The notes below the pieces were generated by a model. That model was not told the DNA's origin. It was given only the letters and a program-made list of their open reading frames with translations, and did not search any database. From contig CM076190.1 of NCBI GenBank assembly GCA_038277395.1, positions 235,444,618 through 235,508,617 on the forward strand: a stretch of DNA of 64,000 nucleotides, read 5' to 3'. Shown here piece after piece: positions 22,430 through 33,348 of this stretch (within the stretch, counting starts at the first letter, position 1; each line of letters starts with the position of its first letter). The DNA comes from Dryocosmus kuriphilus (taxonomy: Eukaryota > Arthropoda > Insecta > Hymenoptera > Cynipidae). The position numbers and the translations under genes were made by a program.

Positions 22430-23364
22430 TTTTCCTCTCTCTTACTGGCTTTACAATCAGCTTGAGGATGGAGCTAATGTGAGCTTGCTATGCCGAGCTG
22501 CAAGCTGAGGCCGGACGTATGGAGTCCAGCCCATTCGGGCCATGCTCAGAGAGTAGTTGATTACTGCAGATGTCGGAATCTGCAGCGCTCCTGGCGTGAT
22601 CCTTTTCGACTGTGTACCACGGGACTGGTCAAACGAAGGCTGTGCCTCAGGGAAGTAAGGTAGGGCTGCTACCCGAGCGTATACCAGCTCCCAGCTATTT
22701 CGGCACGCCCGTTTACGTACGATGCGCTGGAACTATTCTATGGAAACCGCAACTCCGGAAAGGAACACCAAAGTTAACATGGCTATGAATACTGGAAAAG
22801 AACAAACGGAGGGATCAAGCCAAGGAAACCAAGCTGCCTCAAAGTATGAGGAGTACCTTAGAGAGTTCTTGGAGGAGCTTGAAAAGCTGGTTGATAGAGG
22901 AGTGAAAAAACTGCTTACTGTTATTAAGAAGACGCAGTATGGAAGGAATGGTTGAAAGATCCTTGACAAGCTGATTAAAGATTGCCTACCAATCAACAGA
23001 AATTTCACTGAGACTCTTAATAACAAAAAGAAAATGCTTGTTTCGCTGAACAAGAAGAAGGCGCTGCCGATTAAATGATCGTCATTTAGATCGCTCGGGT
23101 TGCTTGACGTTATCGGCAATCTCTTTGAGAAACTGATACGTCCCAGACTAAGAACGGCAATTGAGGCAGCAGGTCGTCTGGCCAATAATTAGCACGGATT
23201 CGGAGAAAGCAGGTTTACGATGGGGGCGATTCGCGAGGCAGTTCAAGAGACCAAAAAAGCATAGAGGAGAAACCAAAGGGTAAGTAGGGTTTGCGTGTAG
23301 GTCAATTATGATATCAGGAATGCCTTTAACAAAATAAGATGTGTTGACATTTATGGTGTTGAAA
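22430..23364 (+). pseudogene. R1-like LINE, reverse transcriptase part 1
   Basis: R1-type elements are LINEs with APE endonuclease and RT. An open stretch from 22,722 (77 codons, Glu/Lys-rich) precedes a frame with LRSLGLLDVIGNLFEKLI-like RT sequence (23,090-23,140), RPRLRTAIEAAGRLANN (23,140-23,190), HGFGESRFTMGAIREAVQ (23,192-23,245) and YDIRNAFNKIRCVDIYGV (23,306-23,360, motif A). These follow the RT motif order of the R1 clade closely. Several stops are present. At about 23,365 homology stops because of an insertion, and the protein resumes at 25,633. 22,430-22,721 may be 5' sequence of the same element. Confidence 0.7.
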
Positions 23365-24490
23365 TTTTTTTGCACATCACAATCAATGTATTTTCTAGAC
23401 TTTTTATAACTTATTAACTTCGATATTTTATTTTAAATATTGTAAACCCTGCGGTCTGACATAGATGGTTGATTCGGAAATTCTGAGTATTTTGATATAG
23501 GCCCAATATAGATAATTGTGTTTCGACCATGTATTCTGCTTTACTTTGTGAGGCGGTAATTGACTCTGCTCACTGAATAACCGGGAACGTTGATTAAAGT
23601 AATTTCTTTGCGGCAAAAGGCAGTCAAGACGCTAATTCATTTCAAGATTTGTAAACAGTCGGTCATAGTCAAGGCTAAAAATAAGTTAGCCTGACTATGA
23701 CTTGATTCAGCTATTCTGCTTACTTTATACCTTATGATAACGTCGAAAGCTTATCTTTTAAATCTCTAATACTACTTACGTAAATTTAAGCTCAATGGTA
23801 ACATCTGGAGGATAGCGATCCTCAAATCTTAAACTCGACGTCAAAGGAACCAAAGTTTCCATGCTGCTTTACGATCATTGATATGCTCTGTTTGCGTTTG
23901 CAATTTCTTTTCATGCACCACCATCGTTCTGTTGAGGGATTACCTTTCACAAGTGACGCAAAGATAGAGGAAGGGGCACATATGGACGGAGTTCAGATTA
24001 TTGAGAGGACAACATCGTGGGAGGCTCTGAAATATATAGAATACAGATGGAAGAAAGTCCTGTCTGTACAGGAATGTCGGGGTCAAACAAGAACGCCTCC
24101 ATATGTCAATGGATATTATTTGCTGGTGTTTAACTTGAGTAGATTTTATGTTTCTTCGCTGGGTCTTTGATTCCCAAAAGTGTCCCCTTTATGGTTTTAC
24201 CGCTTCCCTTGTGATACTGCGATTGCGATTATGTTCCGTTAATCTTTTTCCTACTATAGAGTGCCGAATGTTTGATTCTTTTGGCGTCCTGCATTTTATA
24301 TTTATGCGTAATTTTATTACCGTTTACCTAATCTGGCGTCCTTTCTTTTCTTAGACCTCGACTTGAGAACACTGTGTACCGACTGCTTGTTCCCTTAATG
24401 CTTCAATGATGATTTCCCCCATTTCTAGTTATTGTAAATCTTTTGTAGACCTGCTTTATCAAAACCACTCATTTTCTTTTATCATATTAA

Positions 24491-24805
24491 TATATTCACC
24501 GAACTGAACCCCCTTTTAACTTTATCGAGCCACGTTTTCCTCGATGCGTCCATTTAGCTTACCGCCCTGTTGTTGCTGATGCGTCATCTCAGGAACTTGA
24601 TCCCATTTTGATTATGTCTCGAATAGATGTGTATTACCTCTGACAGTTTTAATATGTTTACCGAACTGAGCCCCATTTCAATATTACCGAATCATGTTTT
24701 CCCTCGAAGCGTAAATTTTTCTCACTGTTTTCTTGTTGCCGTTGCATCGCCCCATAAACCAAACCCCATTTGTTACTTAATTATGTCCTCTAGCGATGCT
24801 TTCTT
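24491..24805 (+). repeat. Tandem duplication, about 162-bp unit, 2 copies
   Basis: TTCACCGAACTGAACCCCC (24,495) recurs as TTTACCGAACTGAGCCCC (24,657). Both units continue with an AT-rich stretch, CGTTTTCC/TGTTTTCC plus CTCGA(T/A)GCGT, GTTGTTGCTG/TTGTTGCCG, TGCATCGCCCC-like sequence and ATTATGTC. Lies inside the unclassified insertion. Confidence 0.6.
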
Positions 24806-25369
24806 TCGCTATTATCGAACTAACATTATTAGAGAATTAATCCCTATAGTTGCGTTCCTTTTCTTTTCTTTCTATCGTGTTAGTTTGAGACCATGCCTGC
24901 ATATTCTACCTTCATTTCCTTTTACTGTGCAAATTCTGGCGAGATTGAGGATATCAGTTTGCTATTTATTGAATTATCGTAAATATTCGTTTAATTACCG
25001 CAAATTACATCAACTGTAGGGTAGGTTAGCAGTTTTGTATCGAGTTTTGGTTAATTCTTTATTGTCGAATTGTATTGAGATTTATATTAATTTGTTGACT
25101 TTGTGTTGAGATTCATGAAAATATAATAATTCTTTATCGAGATTTGTGACTTTAGAGGTTTTTCCTATTGGCTTTAATATATACCTGTATTATTTTGCAG
25201 TCAGTTTTGTACCATTTTGTAGATTTGTCTCAAAACCTACCTAAAATTATTGTTTGATACTGCTGAAACCTTTTATAAATAAGTATCATTTTTTAGGTTT
25301 TATAGAAAATAATTTTGAGTATTATTGCGTGGTGTTTAATCCATCCTCTATAAAGTTATCTAAGTAATT

Positions 25370-25632
25370 TCGAAACTAAACTAGGCGGTGAAATTGGTGG
25401 TCCGGGTAAATTATGTCTTTAGGTTTTTTTGTCTAGTGTCCCAAGGAAGGACTGTCGCACACGATTTTAGAGTTTTGTAGTTTTTGTTGTGTTGGAGTAT
25501 TAAGTCTCATTGAGGTTTTTAGTTTCATTTTTCGGATTGCCTTTTGCGTGATCTAGGTCGAACACACTATTTCCTTAACTTTATCAACTAAGAAAAGGGT
25601 GCACGTCACGCAAACTTATGGGACCGTAATGA
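25370..25632 (+). repeat. Dispersed repeat, copy B
   Basis: Counterpart of 9,500-9,830. Shared, in order: CTAGGTGG/CTAGGCGG, GTCCCAAGGAAGGACTG, GGATTGCCTT followed by TTGCGTGA, AACACACTATTTCC and AGAAAAGGGTGCACGT. It ends at the point where the R1-like frame resumes. Confidence 0.5.
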
Positions 25633-26474
25633 CGTTTTAAAGTCCATAGGTACCTTTAGAACCTAATTATGGAATACCTTAAAGGGATATCTCTGACTTT
25701 CGATAGCACGGAAGGGGTGCACTGCGTCAGAGTCAGTGCAGGAGCACCCTAGTTTTTGGCGTTGAGCCCTAGCCTCTGCAATGTTGTGTATGATGAGATC
25801 CTAACGCTCGAACTTTCTGAAGGTGTGAAGTTGAGAGCATTTGCTGACAATCTCGCCGCGATGATTATAGCCCGAAAGGAGGAAAAACCCAGACACTTAC
25901 TCTCCATTGTCTCGAAATTGGTTGAAAGTTGGCAATAAAAGAATGGGCTACACCTGGCTAACAAGAAACAGAGGTAGTGTTTCTCACGAGACAGAAACTA
26001 TTCAGTAAGCCATTCATAGCGGACATCACTGTACAAGAAACTGAAGCTGTAAATGCACTAAAGTATTTAGGCGTGTGGATAGATGAGAAACTTAGCTTTA
26101 AGAATCAGATCACAAAGGCGGCTGAAAAAGTGGAGAAAATGGTCACCATGCTCTCTAGGATTGTTTCAAACCTGTCGGGGCCCAGGAGCTGTAAGAGGAA
26201 AATCCTAATGAGCGTAGCGATATCCATTATGCTCTACGGGACACAAGTGTGGGCTGATGCTCTCAGGGTGGACTGTTGCAGGAGAAAGTTATTGCATGAC
26301 CAAAGAAAGGACGCACTTAGAGTTTCGAGTGTTAATAGATAGGTATTCTCTCCAATTTTTATGTTCATTTCGGAAAGCATACCAGTTCATCTGCTAGCAG
26401 CTGAATGGAAGAAGATCTACGAGGCTAAATAGCAAGACGCGAACAGATACATTATAAGACGAGCGAAATAGGAA
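25633..26474 (+). pseudogene. R1-like LINE, reverse transcriptase part 2 and C-terminus
   Basis: The frame resumes with NLIMEYLKGISLTFDSTEG (25,660-25,715). CVRVSAGAP follows, then SPSLCNVVYDEIL and GVKLRAFADNLAAMIIARK (25,824-25,880, motif C with Asp-Asn in place of Asp-Asp). After frameshifts come NALKYLGVWIDEKLSFKN (26,050) and GPRSCKRKILMSVAISIMLYG-like sequence in shorter pieces (LMSVAISIMLYGTQVWADAL, 26,207-26,265), a C-terminal signature of R1-clade LINEs. The protein is cut at 26,475 by the LTR of the BEL/Pao element; the remainder would lie beyond the N gap. Confidence 0.75.
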
Positions 26475-27296
26475 TGTTAGGCATGCAAATCATGCTTATG
26501 TTGAACTGTTTACAGACATTGAAGTAAATACAGATGATGCATTTGAAATATATTTATTCAATTTAGAAACTAACTACAAATTAAGATTGTGAAAGTGTAA
26601 AACATAAAATTATAAAATTACAGTGCCTGAGCCGATGCACATCGTTCGCACGATAGACTCTTACTGCCCCAAAAGCGCATTTAGGTATAGTGCAGCCTTG
26701 ATTCCGATGTTGCCAGACAAGGGATGTACATTTATAATTTTGGAAAAATGGCAACACCGGAATGAGGATTGTGATGCTTCAATGTGTCAGCTGAGTGAGG
26801 AAAATTTCGGGACACTCCGGATGCGAGATCTGACCGCGCTGGAGCCTCCCACTTGGTTGCAGGAAACGTACAGATGTTCTCCTCACTCTGTCCATGAAGC
26901 ACAAGATGGACAGGTTCATGGTTGGATTCATTCACTCGCCTTAGCAAGATATAAACTACATTCTAGAAACTTGATAAAAACAGATGCTTGGACCTAGAGA
27001 AAGCCTTGCCGAGAATGTATGTCGTGAGAACGTAGCAAGGAAGCGGCGAAAATATATTGAACTTTAATCATTCTCTCAATATTCCGCCCACTTTGAAAGA
27101 ATGCCTTTGAACTACATTAAACAGATCACTGAGTAATACAAAAGTACAAATTCAAGTAAAGTAGTATAAATGTGAAATTCAGTAAAATTTAAGTGTGAAA
27201 GTACAAACTAAATTCGATAGCTAAAATGTACAGTATATTTGTATTGTTGTTGATTTAATCACTATCTAAACTCAATACTGTTGGTACTCATAAACA
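26475..27296 (-). repeat. 3' LTR of BEL/Pao element
   Basis: About 822 bp. Plus-strand ends are TGTTAGGCATGC and CATAAACA, giving TG...CA ends on the minus strand (TGTTTATGAG...GCATGCCTAACA). Its first 525 bp align along their length with 34,024-34,528, for example TTTATTCAATTTAGAAACTA and CTCCCACTTGGTTGCAGGAA. Confidence 0.75.
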
Positions 27297-27315
27297 GTGC
27301 AATTCATCCCACAGG

Positions 27316-27735
27316 CTAAATTATATCTTGATCCATTGGCAAGATACAGACTTTGGTTATTGGTCTCTTGGTGACTGAGTCTGTAACACGAATAGTAGCG
27401 ACTCGTGTTATACAATCCCTTTCAGGATGAAGCTGCAATATTCTGATAAGGCGCCACTTCATGCGTGGTAGAATGTCTTCCTTCACAATCACCATGGTAC
27501 CTGGAACTAAGGAACCCGATTTTGCATGAGACCACTTGTTTCGATGCTCCAACTGATTCAGGTACTCAAGTTGCTAGCGTTTCCCAAAGTGCTGCAACAT
27601 CTGTTGAAGATGCTCATATCCTGATAGACGATTTCGTAAGACATTACTCAGATTTATATAAGACGAATTAAGGCAACATATTGTTCTGATATCAACTTTC
27701 TTCGAACGTGTGTTAGTTATATATAATTTCCTTGA
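27316..27735 (-). pseudogene. BEL/Pao integrase C-terminal region
   Basis: The stop codon is at 27,316-27,318. Recognisable text: QLEHRNKWSH, VPGTMVIVKEDILPRMKWRL, HPERDCITRVATIRV and ITKVCILPMDQ, the conserved C-terminal tail of BEL/Pao pol. The last 79 codons are open. It was separated from the integrase core at 29,638 by the Penelope-like insertion. Upstream of codon 79 the frame holds stops. Confidence 0.8.
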
Positions 27736-27810
27736 TAAGTATGACGATTATTTTGGTTATACGTTCATATAAATAAATTTTATTAAAAATAAAAGCGCAG
27801 TTACATTCTG

Positions 27811-27851
27811 ATCCAAAGTTTCGACACCAGCTTGGTGTCTTTATCAAGGCT
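27811..27851 (-). ncRNA. Degenerate hammerhead-ribozyme-like motif (PLE terminus)
   Basis: The minus strand reads CTTGATAAA, a perfect 6-bp stem GACACC/GGTGTC with loop AAGCT, then GAAAC. This follows the hammerhead layout (CUGANGA, stem II, GAAA), and Penelope-like elements are known to carry such ribozymes. The first core block deviates at the C and the second G, which should abolish cleavage. Confidence 0.4.
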
Positions 27852-28084
27852 GTAAAAAATTACATAGTGTTTTGTATTTTTTTAATTAAACCAAAGGAAA
27901 AAAAGAAAAAAGTAAAATGAGAAAGAAATGTTCTTAAAATCCTTGAATTTTGTAGATTAGACAAAATTTTTAACGATGAAATGGAGCAGAAAACTTGAGA
28001 GGTTATAAAATTGTCGTATTAAAAGTCAATATAAAATCCATGGTTATTAATTATGGATATAAGAAGATATGAGAGATCCAGTAG

Positions 28085-28590
28085 CGGATGATGTTTTCAC
28101 TGTAATTCCTATGGACAAAATCAATGTGTTTGTGGAAAGTTTCAATGGTATCCATGAACCTATTCAATTCACTTTTGACACTGAGAAATAAAATACATTA
28201 AGCTTTTTAGACCTATCTATCTTAAAACTAAAAAATGAAAGGTTGATCACCAACTGGTTCAGGAAACATACATCATCTGGCCAATACCTTAATTATAATT
28301 CTCACCATCCCTTCTCGCAGATATTGGTTTGATGAAAAATTTCGTCGATAGAAGCATTAAACTAAGTCATCTAGAATTTCAGAGTAACAATTTAAAATTT
28401 AGTAAAGAGACTTTACAACCAAATGATTATCCTTTACCGCTTATTAATAGTGTCATAAAAGATAGACTGCATGAAATTTATAATGGTTCAAGTAAAGCTA
28501 AAAAAAATAGGTGGATTGACAATCACAACGTAAGTGATAAGGCTTTATCCATCCCATATGTTCATGGAGTGTCTGAAAGAATTTGAATTT
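28085..28590 (+). pseudogene. Penelope-like reverse transcriptase, C-terminal part
   Basis: Frames read INVFVESFNGIHEPIQFTF and, after a stop, LSFLDLSILKLKNERLITNW, FRKHTSSGQYLNYNSHHP, then after another break LMKNFVDRSIKLSHLEFQ (28,330) and NDYPLPLINSVIKDRLHEI. This is the palm-to-thumb part of a Penelope-like RT, including the FLDL..I strand. The N-terminal and catalytic palm regions are missing, lost in the deletion after 28,055. Confidence 0.65.
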
Positions 28591-28689
28591 TTCTTTAAAA
28601 AATCCAACATTAATGTTCATTTTAAAAATATTATTACATTAGGAAATCGTTTTTTGAATAAAAGAGATAAAGATATTTAAAAAATCTAT

Positions 28690-28999
28690 CCAGTGTAGTT
28701 TATTTTATTAAATGTTCAATATGTGATAGAATATATATTGGGGAAACATGTAGGAGATTAATGCTAAAATTAGCGGAACACAAAAGGTATTGTAAGATTG
28801 GCAATAATAAAACTGTTCTTTCACAACAGGCATGGACTCATAACCATTTTTTTAATTTTAAGTTTAATAATATAACAATTTTAGCACATGAACAAGCCTC
28901 TTACAAACGTAAATTTCTTTAATCGATTTTTATAAAAAAATATTTTGACAGTTGTGTGAATTTAAAATCTGAAAGATGGAATATTAATAATTATTAGCA
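28690..28999 (+). pseudogene. GIY-YIG endonuclease domain of Penelope-like element
   Basis: VYFIKCSICDRIYIGETCRR (28,696-28,755) shows the GIY-YIG layout: the I-Y-I-G half is intact and a Cys-x2-Cys pair precedes it. It is followed by LKLAEHKRYCKIGNNKTVLS with the conserved His, then WTHNHFFNF, ITILAHEQASYKRKFL, a stop, and LKSERWNINNY. In canonical PLEs this domain follows the RT and nicks the target. The frame is open from about 28,684 to 28,920 but has no start of its own. Confidence 0.75.
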
Positions 29000-29516
29000 T
29001 TGTATTCTAAATTAAGAAGATTTTTGTCCTGTTTTGAAATTTAGGCTTCTTGCCGCGCCCAATATGTATCTATTTCATTGTAGTAATTTTCACTGAGAGA
29101 TTCGACTTCTTCTTCGATGTACTTCATGTCGTATCCTTCACCTTTAATTTGTATCAGTATTGGCACAGACCTTTTAAAGGATGGAACGTTGTCTTACTGC
29201 GTGCTTTTTGTTCGTCGTTTGTATGTCGTTTGTACAATGAGGTTTTCAAAAATGAAAAAAGTGTTTTCCAATTTAACCTCTGCTTTCTCCATCTGGTAAG
29301 AGGTTATAAAAACACCATAATTAATAACCATGGATTTCATATTGACTTTTAATACGAGAATTTTATAAATTCTCAAGTTTTATGTTCCATTTTGACGTTA
29401 AAAATTTTGTGTATTCTACAAAATTCAGGTATTCTCAAAACTTTTCTTGTCATTTTAATTTTCTCTTTTTTTGTTTGGTTTAATTTAAAAATACAAAACC
29501 ATATGTAATTCTTTAC

Positions 29517-29556
29517 AGCCTTGATAAAGACACCAAGCTAGTATCGAAACGTTGGA
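29517..29556 (+). ncRNA. Second hammerhead-like motif (PLE terminus)
   Basis: Plus-strand CTTGATAAA, GACACCAAGCTAGTATC, GAAACGTTGG. Same layout as 27,811-27,851 (minus), but stem II is further damaged on its 3' strand. Likely inactive. Confidence 0.35.
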
Positions 29557-29637
29557 TTAGAATGTAACTCCGCTTTTAGTTTTAATAAAAGTTATTTATA
29601 TGAACGTATGACCAAAATAATCATCATTCTTGTCAAT

Positions 29638-30700
29638 GAAATTACTCAGATCTGGTTGTGGTAGTAAAGATAGAGAGCCTGCAATCAAAAAGTGTCCAGG
29701 AGTTAGGGGATTGAGGTCGCTTGGATCATTGGAAAGGGTTGAAAGGGGGCGTGAGCTTAAACAGCACTGAACTTGTGTTAGAACCGTGTACATTTCTTCA
29801 TATTTTAAGCTAGATTCGCCTATGACACGTGGCAGATGTTTTTAAATGGATTTTACCCATCAAGGTTGGGTACACGATGTGGGATCATATGCCACTGAAT
29901 GTGCTCCTGGGATAAAAAATTGTGTACAGTCTCTTGGAATTTACTGTTCTTTAGAAGTACAGTTAGTTTATTAAGATTGTGCGAGCCCTTCAAAATTAGT
30001 TTCATTTTCTGCATGGATGCGTTCATATTTTCCACGGCGAGATATAAATCGACGTAGGCAGTTAAGAAATGCATCGGTGCTTAAATCATGAGAAAGTTCA
30101 ATGTGAACTACTTTAGTCACAAAGCAGACAAAAATACAAATATAGGCCTTATAAGTAATGCGGCTTCGCGCTCGTTCGCCTAACTTATATGGTCCGGCAT
30201 AATCCACTCCGCTTACATAGAATGGTCGGTTAGGAGTAACCCTTGCAGAAGGTAAGTTACTCATTACGTACACTGCCGTTACAAGCTGAGCTCGCAAATA
30301 TTGTATACATTTTCTAAGGATCCTCTTGACAGTGTTCTTATATGACAGGGGCGAATATCGAGTTCTTAAAGACACAATCATAGCCTGGCAACCTGCATGC
30401 ATTAGTTTTTTGTGTTCTTCAGAAATTAGAAGAGATGTTAGCGGATTTTTCGGCGCAAGAATTATCGGGTTCTTCTGAGTGAATGGAATCGGTGCGTTTA
30501 CCATTCGACCGCCCAGCCTGAGGAGACCATTCTTATCGAGAAAGAGATTCAATGAACATAAATTATCTTTGTATGGAATTTCACTTGATTGCTTGACTTC
30601 CTTGAGTTCCGATGAAAATTCCTTGGGTTGTGCAAGATTTAAAAGACAATATAAAGCTTCTGATATTTCCGGAGCCTCGAGTGGCCCTAACTTTCGGTTA
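29638..30700 (-). pseudogene. BEL/Pao integrase core
   Basis: Reading the minus strand from 30,552: LLRLGGRMVNAP, LISEEHKKLMHAGCQ (zinc-binding His pair), RVTPNRPFYVSGVDYAGPYK (first catalytic Asp), FVCFVTKVVHIELSHDLSTD, FLNCLRRFISRRGKYERIHA, then ENETNF where the second catalytic Asp is expected. Next, after a stop region, IQWHMIPHRVPN and MYTVLTQVQCCLSSRPLSTL ... DLNPLTPGHFLIAGS (29,793-29,680). The 193-codon part (30,552-29,971) is open, yet the Asp-to-Glu change argues against catalysis. The frame ends where the Penelope-like element entered. Confidence 0.85.
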
Positions 30701-31236
30701 ATCTTGATACATTTTGCATTCTTACAAAATCACAAACATTAAGCTGTGACTTTAGTGACACGGTTCAATGATGAATAACGCTCGAGCAAAATAAAGTCGT
30801 GTACGGTTGTTAACATAAGTACGCGGTCACTTTTTTTTTCGTTCTATAGAAACCGACTGAAAAATTTCATCATTCTCTTCTCGTGTGATAAGCCAATCTT
30901 CTTGTAAACGAGAGAGCCAACCTGGCCCATTCCACTAAACTTCATAGGTGTTCAACTCTTCCGGGTTGATACCATGCGAGATAGGATCCGCGGGATTCTC
31001 TTTCACCGATACGCGGTTCAAATTGGTATTAGCTAACCTTTGGATTTAACTTACGCGGTTTGCCGCATATGTCTTCCACCGACTGGGTGTGAATTGATTC
31101 CATCCAACAGTTACCATCGAGTCTGTCCAAAAATATTTTTCATCAACTTCCTACGTCAAAGCTATCGAACACGTGTCTGTCAGTTGAGCTAGCAGCACTG
31201 TCGCCTGCAATTCAAGGCGTGGTACCGAAGTAGTTT
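30701..31236 (-). pseudogene. BEL/Pao RNase H region
   Basis: Weakly preserved. The minus strand shows VSVKENPADPISHGINPEEL (near 31,005-30,945) and WNGPGWLSRLQEDW (near 30,940-30,895), the junction between RNase H and integrase in BEL/Pao pol. Multiple stops and small deletions. Confidence 0.6.
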
Positions 31237-32480
31237 TTAAAGGAGCCACTCGCGATTTCGCGCACAATAGCCGAATTTATCTCTGCACACGAAAAGCGGA
31301 ACTGAAATCGTATTGAGAGATTTGAGTTGCGTACTAAACTCTCGCCACATGGTGTCTATTTCCAGTGGTACTGACTCATCCCATTCAAGTTCTAACTGCC
31401 ATAATTTTTGCATAATTATTTTCACTCGAATGATCGCAGGTCCAACGAGGCCGAGAGGGTCAAATATTTGTGCAATTTTCGATAAAATTGTTCTTTTCGT
31501 TGCCTTTTTAGAAGAAGAGTCCCTTACTAAATATTTCAGTTCAATTTCGTGGGGTTCCCAAGTTAGCCCCAGAGTCTTGGGCTCCTTGTCAATTTGAATT
31601 AATTTTTCTGCGATTATTTCGTTCTCCTTGGCAAAAACTTGTAAATTATTTGAAGCCCAGGTCCTCAAAGCATACCCAGCTGACGAAAGTAATTCGATTG
31701 GTTCGTGCTGCAGATTTTTTACTTAATCTATTGTTTTTCTTCCTGTAAGCAGGATATCGAAGTAAAAACCTCGGATAATAACCTCGCTTGTTGTCGGATA
31801 ATTTTCCGTGCTTTTCTCGCCGATCGGTCGCAAGGCCCGAGTTGCTAGAAATGGAGTTGATGCAGTACCGTATGTTACGGTTGTCAATTTTAAATGTTGT
31901 ACTGTTGATGACGGTTCGTTCATCCACAGGATTCGTTGCAAATTTTGTTGAGCCTCACAAATTTATATCTGACAAAACATTTGTGTTATATCCGCCGACA
32001 ATACTATTGGATATTGGCGAAAATGTAGAATGATGGAGAAGAGATCATTCTAGGCAACGTACCCGATTCTTTGTACTTCATTGAGTGAGAGTCCTGATGA
32101 GGTTTTCGCTGAACCGTCAAAAACCACACGAAGCTTTGTTGTGTTGCTAGTTTCCTTTGTAACAGCGTGGTGCGGCAAATAGTTGATTAATTTGTCAGAA
32201 TATATTTCTTCTTGAGGGTTACGTTCCATGTGTAATTGTCTCTCATAATCAGCCATAAATTCTAAGCATTTTTCCTTGAAGTTATTATCATTGTTTAGAT
32301 TCCATTTTATAGCAAGAAAACGTTTGTGGGCCACATTAAAAGAAATGCCGAGTTCACTGGCCTATTTCTTGAGAGGAATTTTCACAATAAATCGTCCCTG
32401 TGAGCCTCGTCATGTAGTTGCAGTGAAATACTCTTCACAAATATTACCCAAGTCGAGCTGGGCGTATCTTCCTTGGATGC
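31237..32480 (-). pseudogene. BEL/Pao reverse transcriptase
   Basis: Order on the minus strand: FNVAHKRFLAIKWN (32,340), YLPHHAVTKETSNTTKLRVV then FDGSAKTSSGLSLNEVQ (32,190-32,075), QRILWMNEPSS (31,941), TVTYGTASTPFLATRALRP (31,880-31,825), RGFYFDILLTGR (about 31,780-31,745), LGLTWEPHEIEL, RTILSKIAQIFDPLGLVGPA (31,490-31,430), KLWQLELEWDESVP. Motif C should carry two Asp; here the second position reads Ile and the Val reads Phe, so the active site is lost. Frameshifts lie near 32,050, 31,735 and 31,670. Confidence 0.85.
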
Positions 32481-32601
32481 CGTAATCCTCAATTTCCCAG
32501 AAACGCTGAATCTCTTTGTGTAGCTGTTAACTTGTGATAACATTGCACATTACTCTAGATTTGTGTAGTAGGTAAGGCAACCTCATTTCACCAGCTACGA
32601 T

Positions 32602-33348
32602 CTATCTCAGCTTCATTTTTTGGAGGATGGGCTGATCATCTCGTAATTGGATCTGTGCAACAAACAAGAGCTTCCAAAATTCGACTGCACCAATTAAAAA
32701 GTCTACAGAACGAGTATTTGTAAATTTCGGCTCAGCAAACATCAGCTCGTCCTGTATTTTAAAGTCACTATGACGGAGGGGTACGTTCCGCATCTCTTCC
32801 GTGATTTCGTGGGTGATCAAACATGTTCTTTTACCTCAATACTCGGTGCACCGCGAATTTAAAATTACTTGAGCCCGATATTCTGGTTCTTGAGTTGATT
32901 TAAATACCCCCGACACAATAAAGTGCGATTTAATTACTGGCAGTCTCAGCTGATTATAAAAGTCCTGAGTCATTAAATTGACGTGACTACACGAGTCGAG
33001 AAGAGCACGGCGTTTGTGTCGATTACTGTACCAATCCTTCACACACACTATCGTAGTTCCGTGTAAAACATGTTTGTCACTCTTACATTTAGAATGAGCA
33101 ACGACCTTTGTTTTACTAGATTGTCCATTTAAATATTCTGATATTATCGGTGATTCTTCACTTCTCTCAACCTCTTTCTTCTCGACGTGGAGAATCGTGT
33201 TGTGCCTTTCCGGACATTTCGCGCACGGTCCAGAAGTACACTCTTTATTTCTGCGTCCCAGTCTTAAGCAATCACAGCACACGCGTAATTTCGCCACCTG
33301 ATCGATTCGAGCGTTCACAGGAAGTGGGAGCAGTTTTTTACAATTCAC
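32602..33348 (-). pseudogene. BEL/Pao zinc knuckles and protease
   Basis: The 170-codon piece (33,348-32,836) starts NCKKLLPLPVNARIDQ and carries knuckles LRVCCDCLRLGRRNKEC and GPCAKCPERHNTILH. The retropepsin active site follows: RALLDSCSHVNLMTQDF, where the usual Asp-Ser/Thr-Gly reads Asp-Ser-Cys. After a frameshift, NTRSVDFLIGAVEFWKLL (32,720-32,665) is the protease flap/C-terminal part (usual DLLIGAD-like). In the mosaic polyprotein this domain would cleave Gag-Pol. Confidence 0.8.

Larger units (their letters stand above)
23365..25632. mobile_element. Unclassified insertion inside the R1-like LINE
   Basis: About 2.27 kb separating two halves of one RT frame, so it is an insertion by position. 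Its last 250 bp (25,370-25,620) match the motif order at 9,500-9,830, showing it belongs to a dispersed family. A 95-codon plus frame (23,883-24,170) and a minus-strand fragment ending in a donor-like GTAAGTAG near 23,780 show no recognisable domain. The plus strand of the second half is pyrimidine-rich. I could not find target-site duplications. Confidence 0.5.
27736..29637 (+). mobile_element. Penelope-like element with inverted terminal segments
   Basis: The ends are inverted repeats of about 320 bp: 27,736-28,055 against 29,315-29,637 (for example ACGTTCATATAAATAA and its reverse complement). Between them lie a partial RT and a GIY-YIG domain on the plus strand. The right end (29,040-29,376) carries, on the minus strand, the start of another copy's ORF (MVINYG.. 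onward), so the unit looks like two copies joined in inverted orientation with a large deletion. Each terminus holds a hammerhead-like motif. Inserted into BEL/Pao integrase. Confidence 0.75.

Noticed and set aside
27811..27851. Active hammerhead ribozyme
   Set aside because: Two core positions deviate from the required sequence; described only as a degenerate motif.
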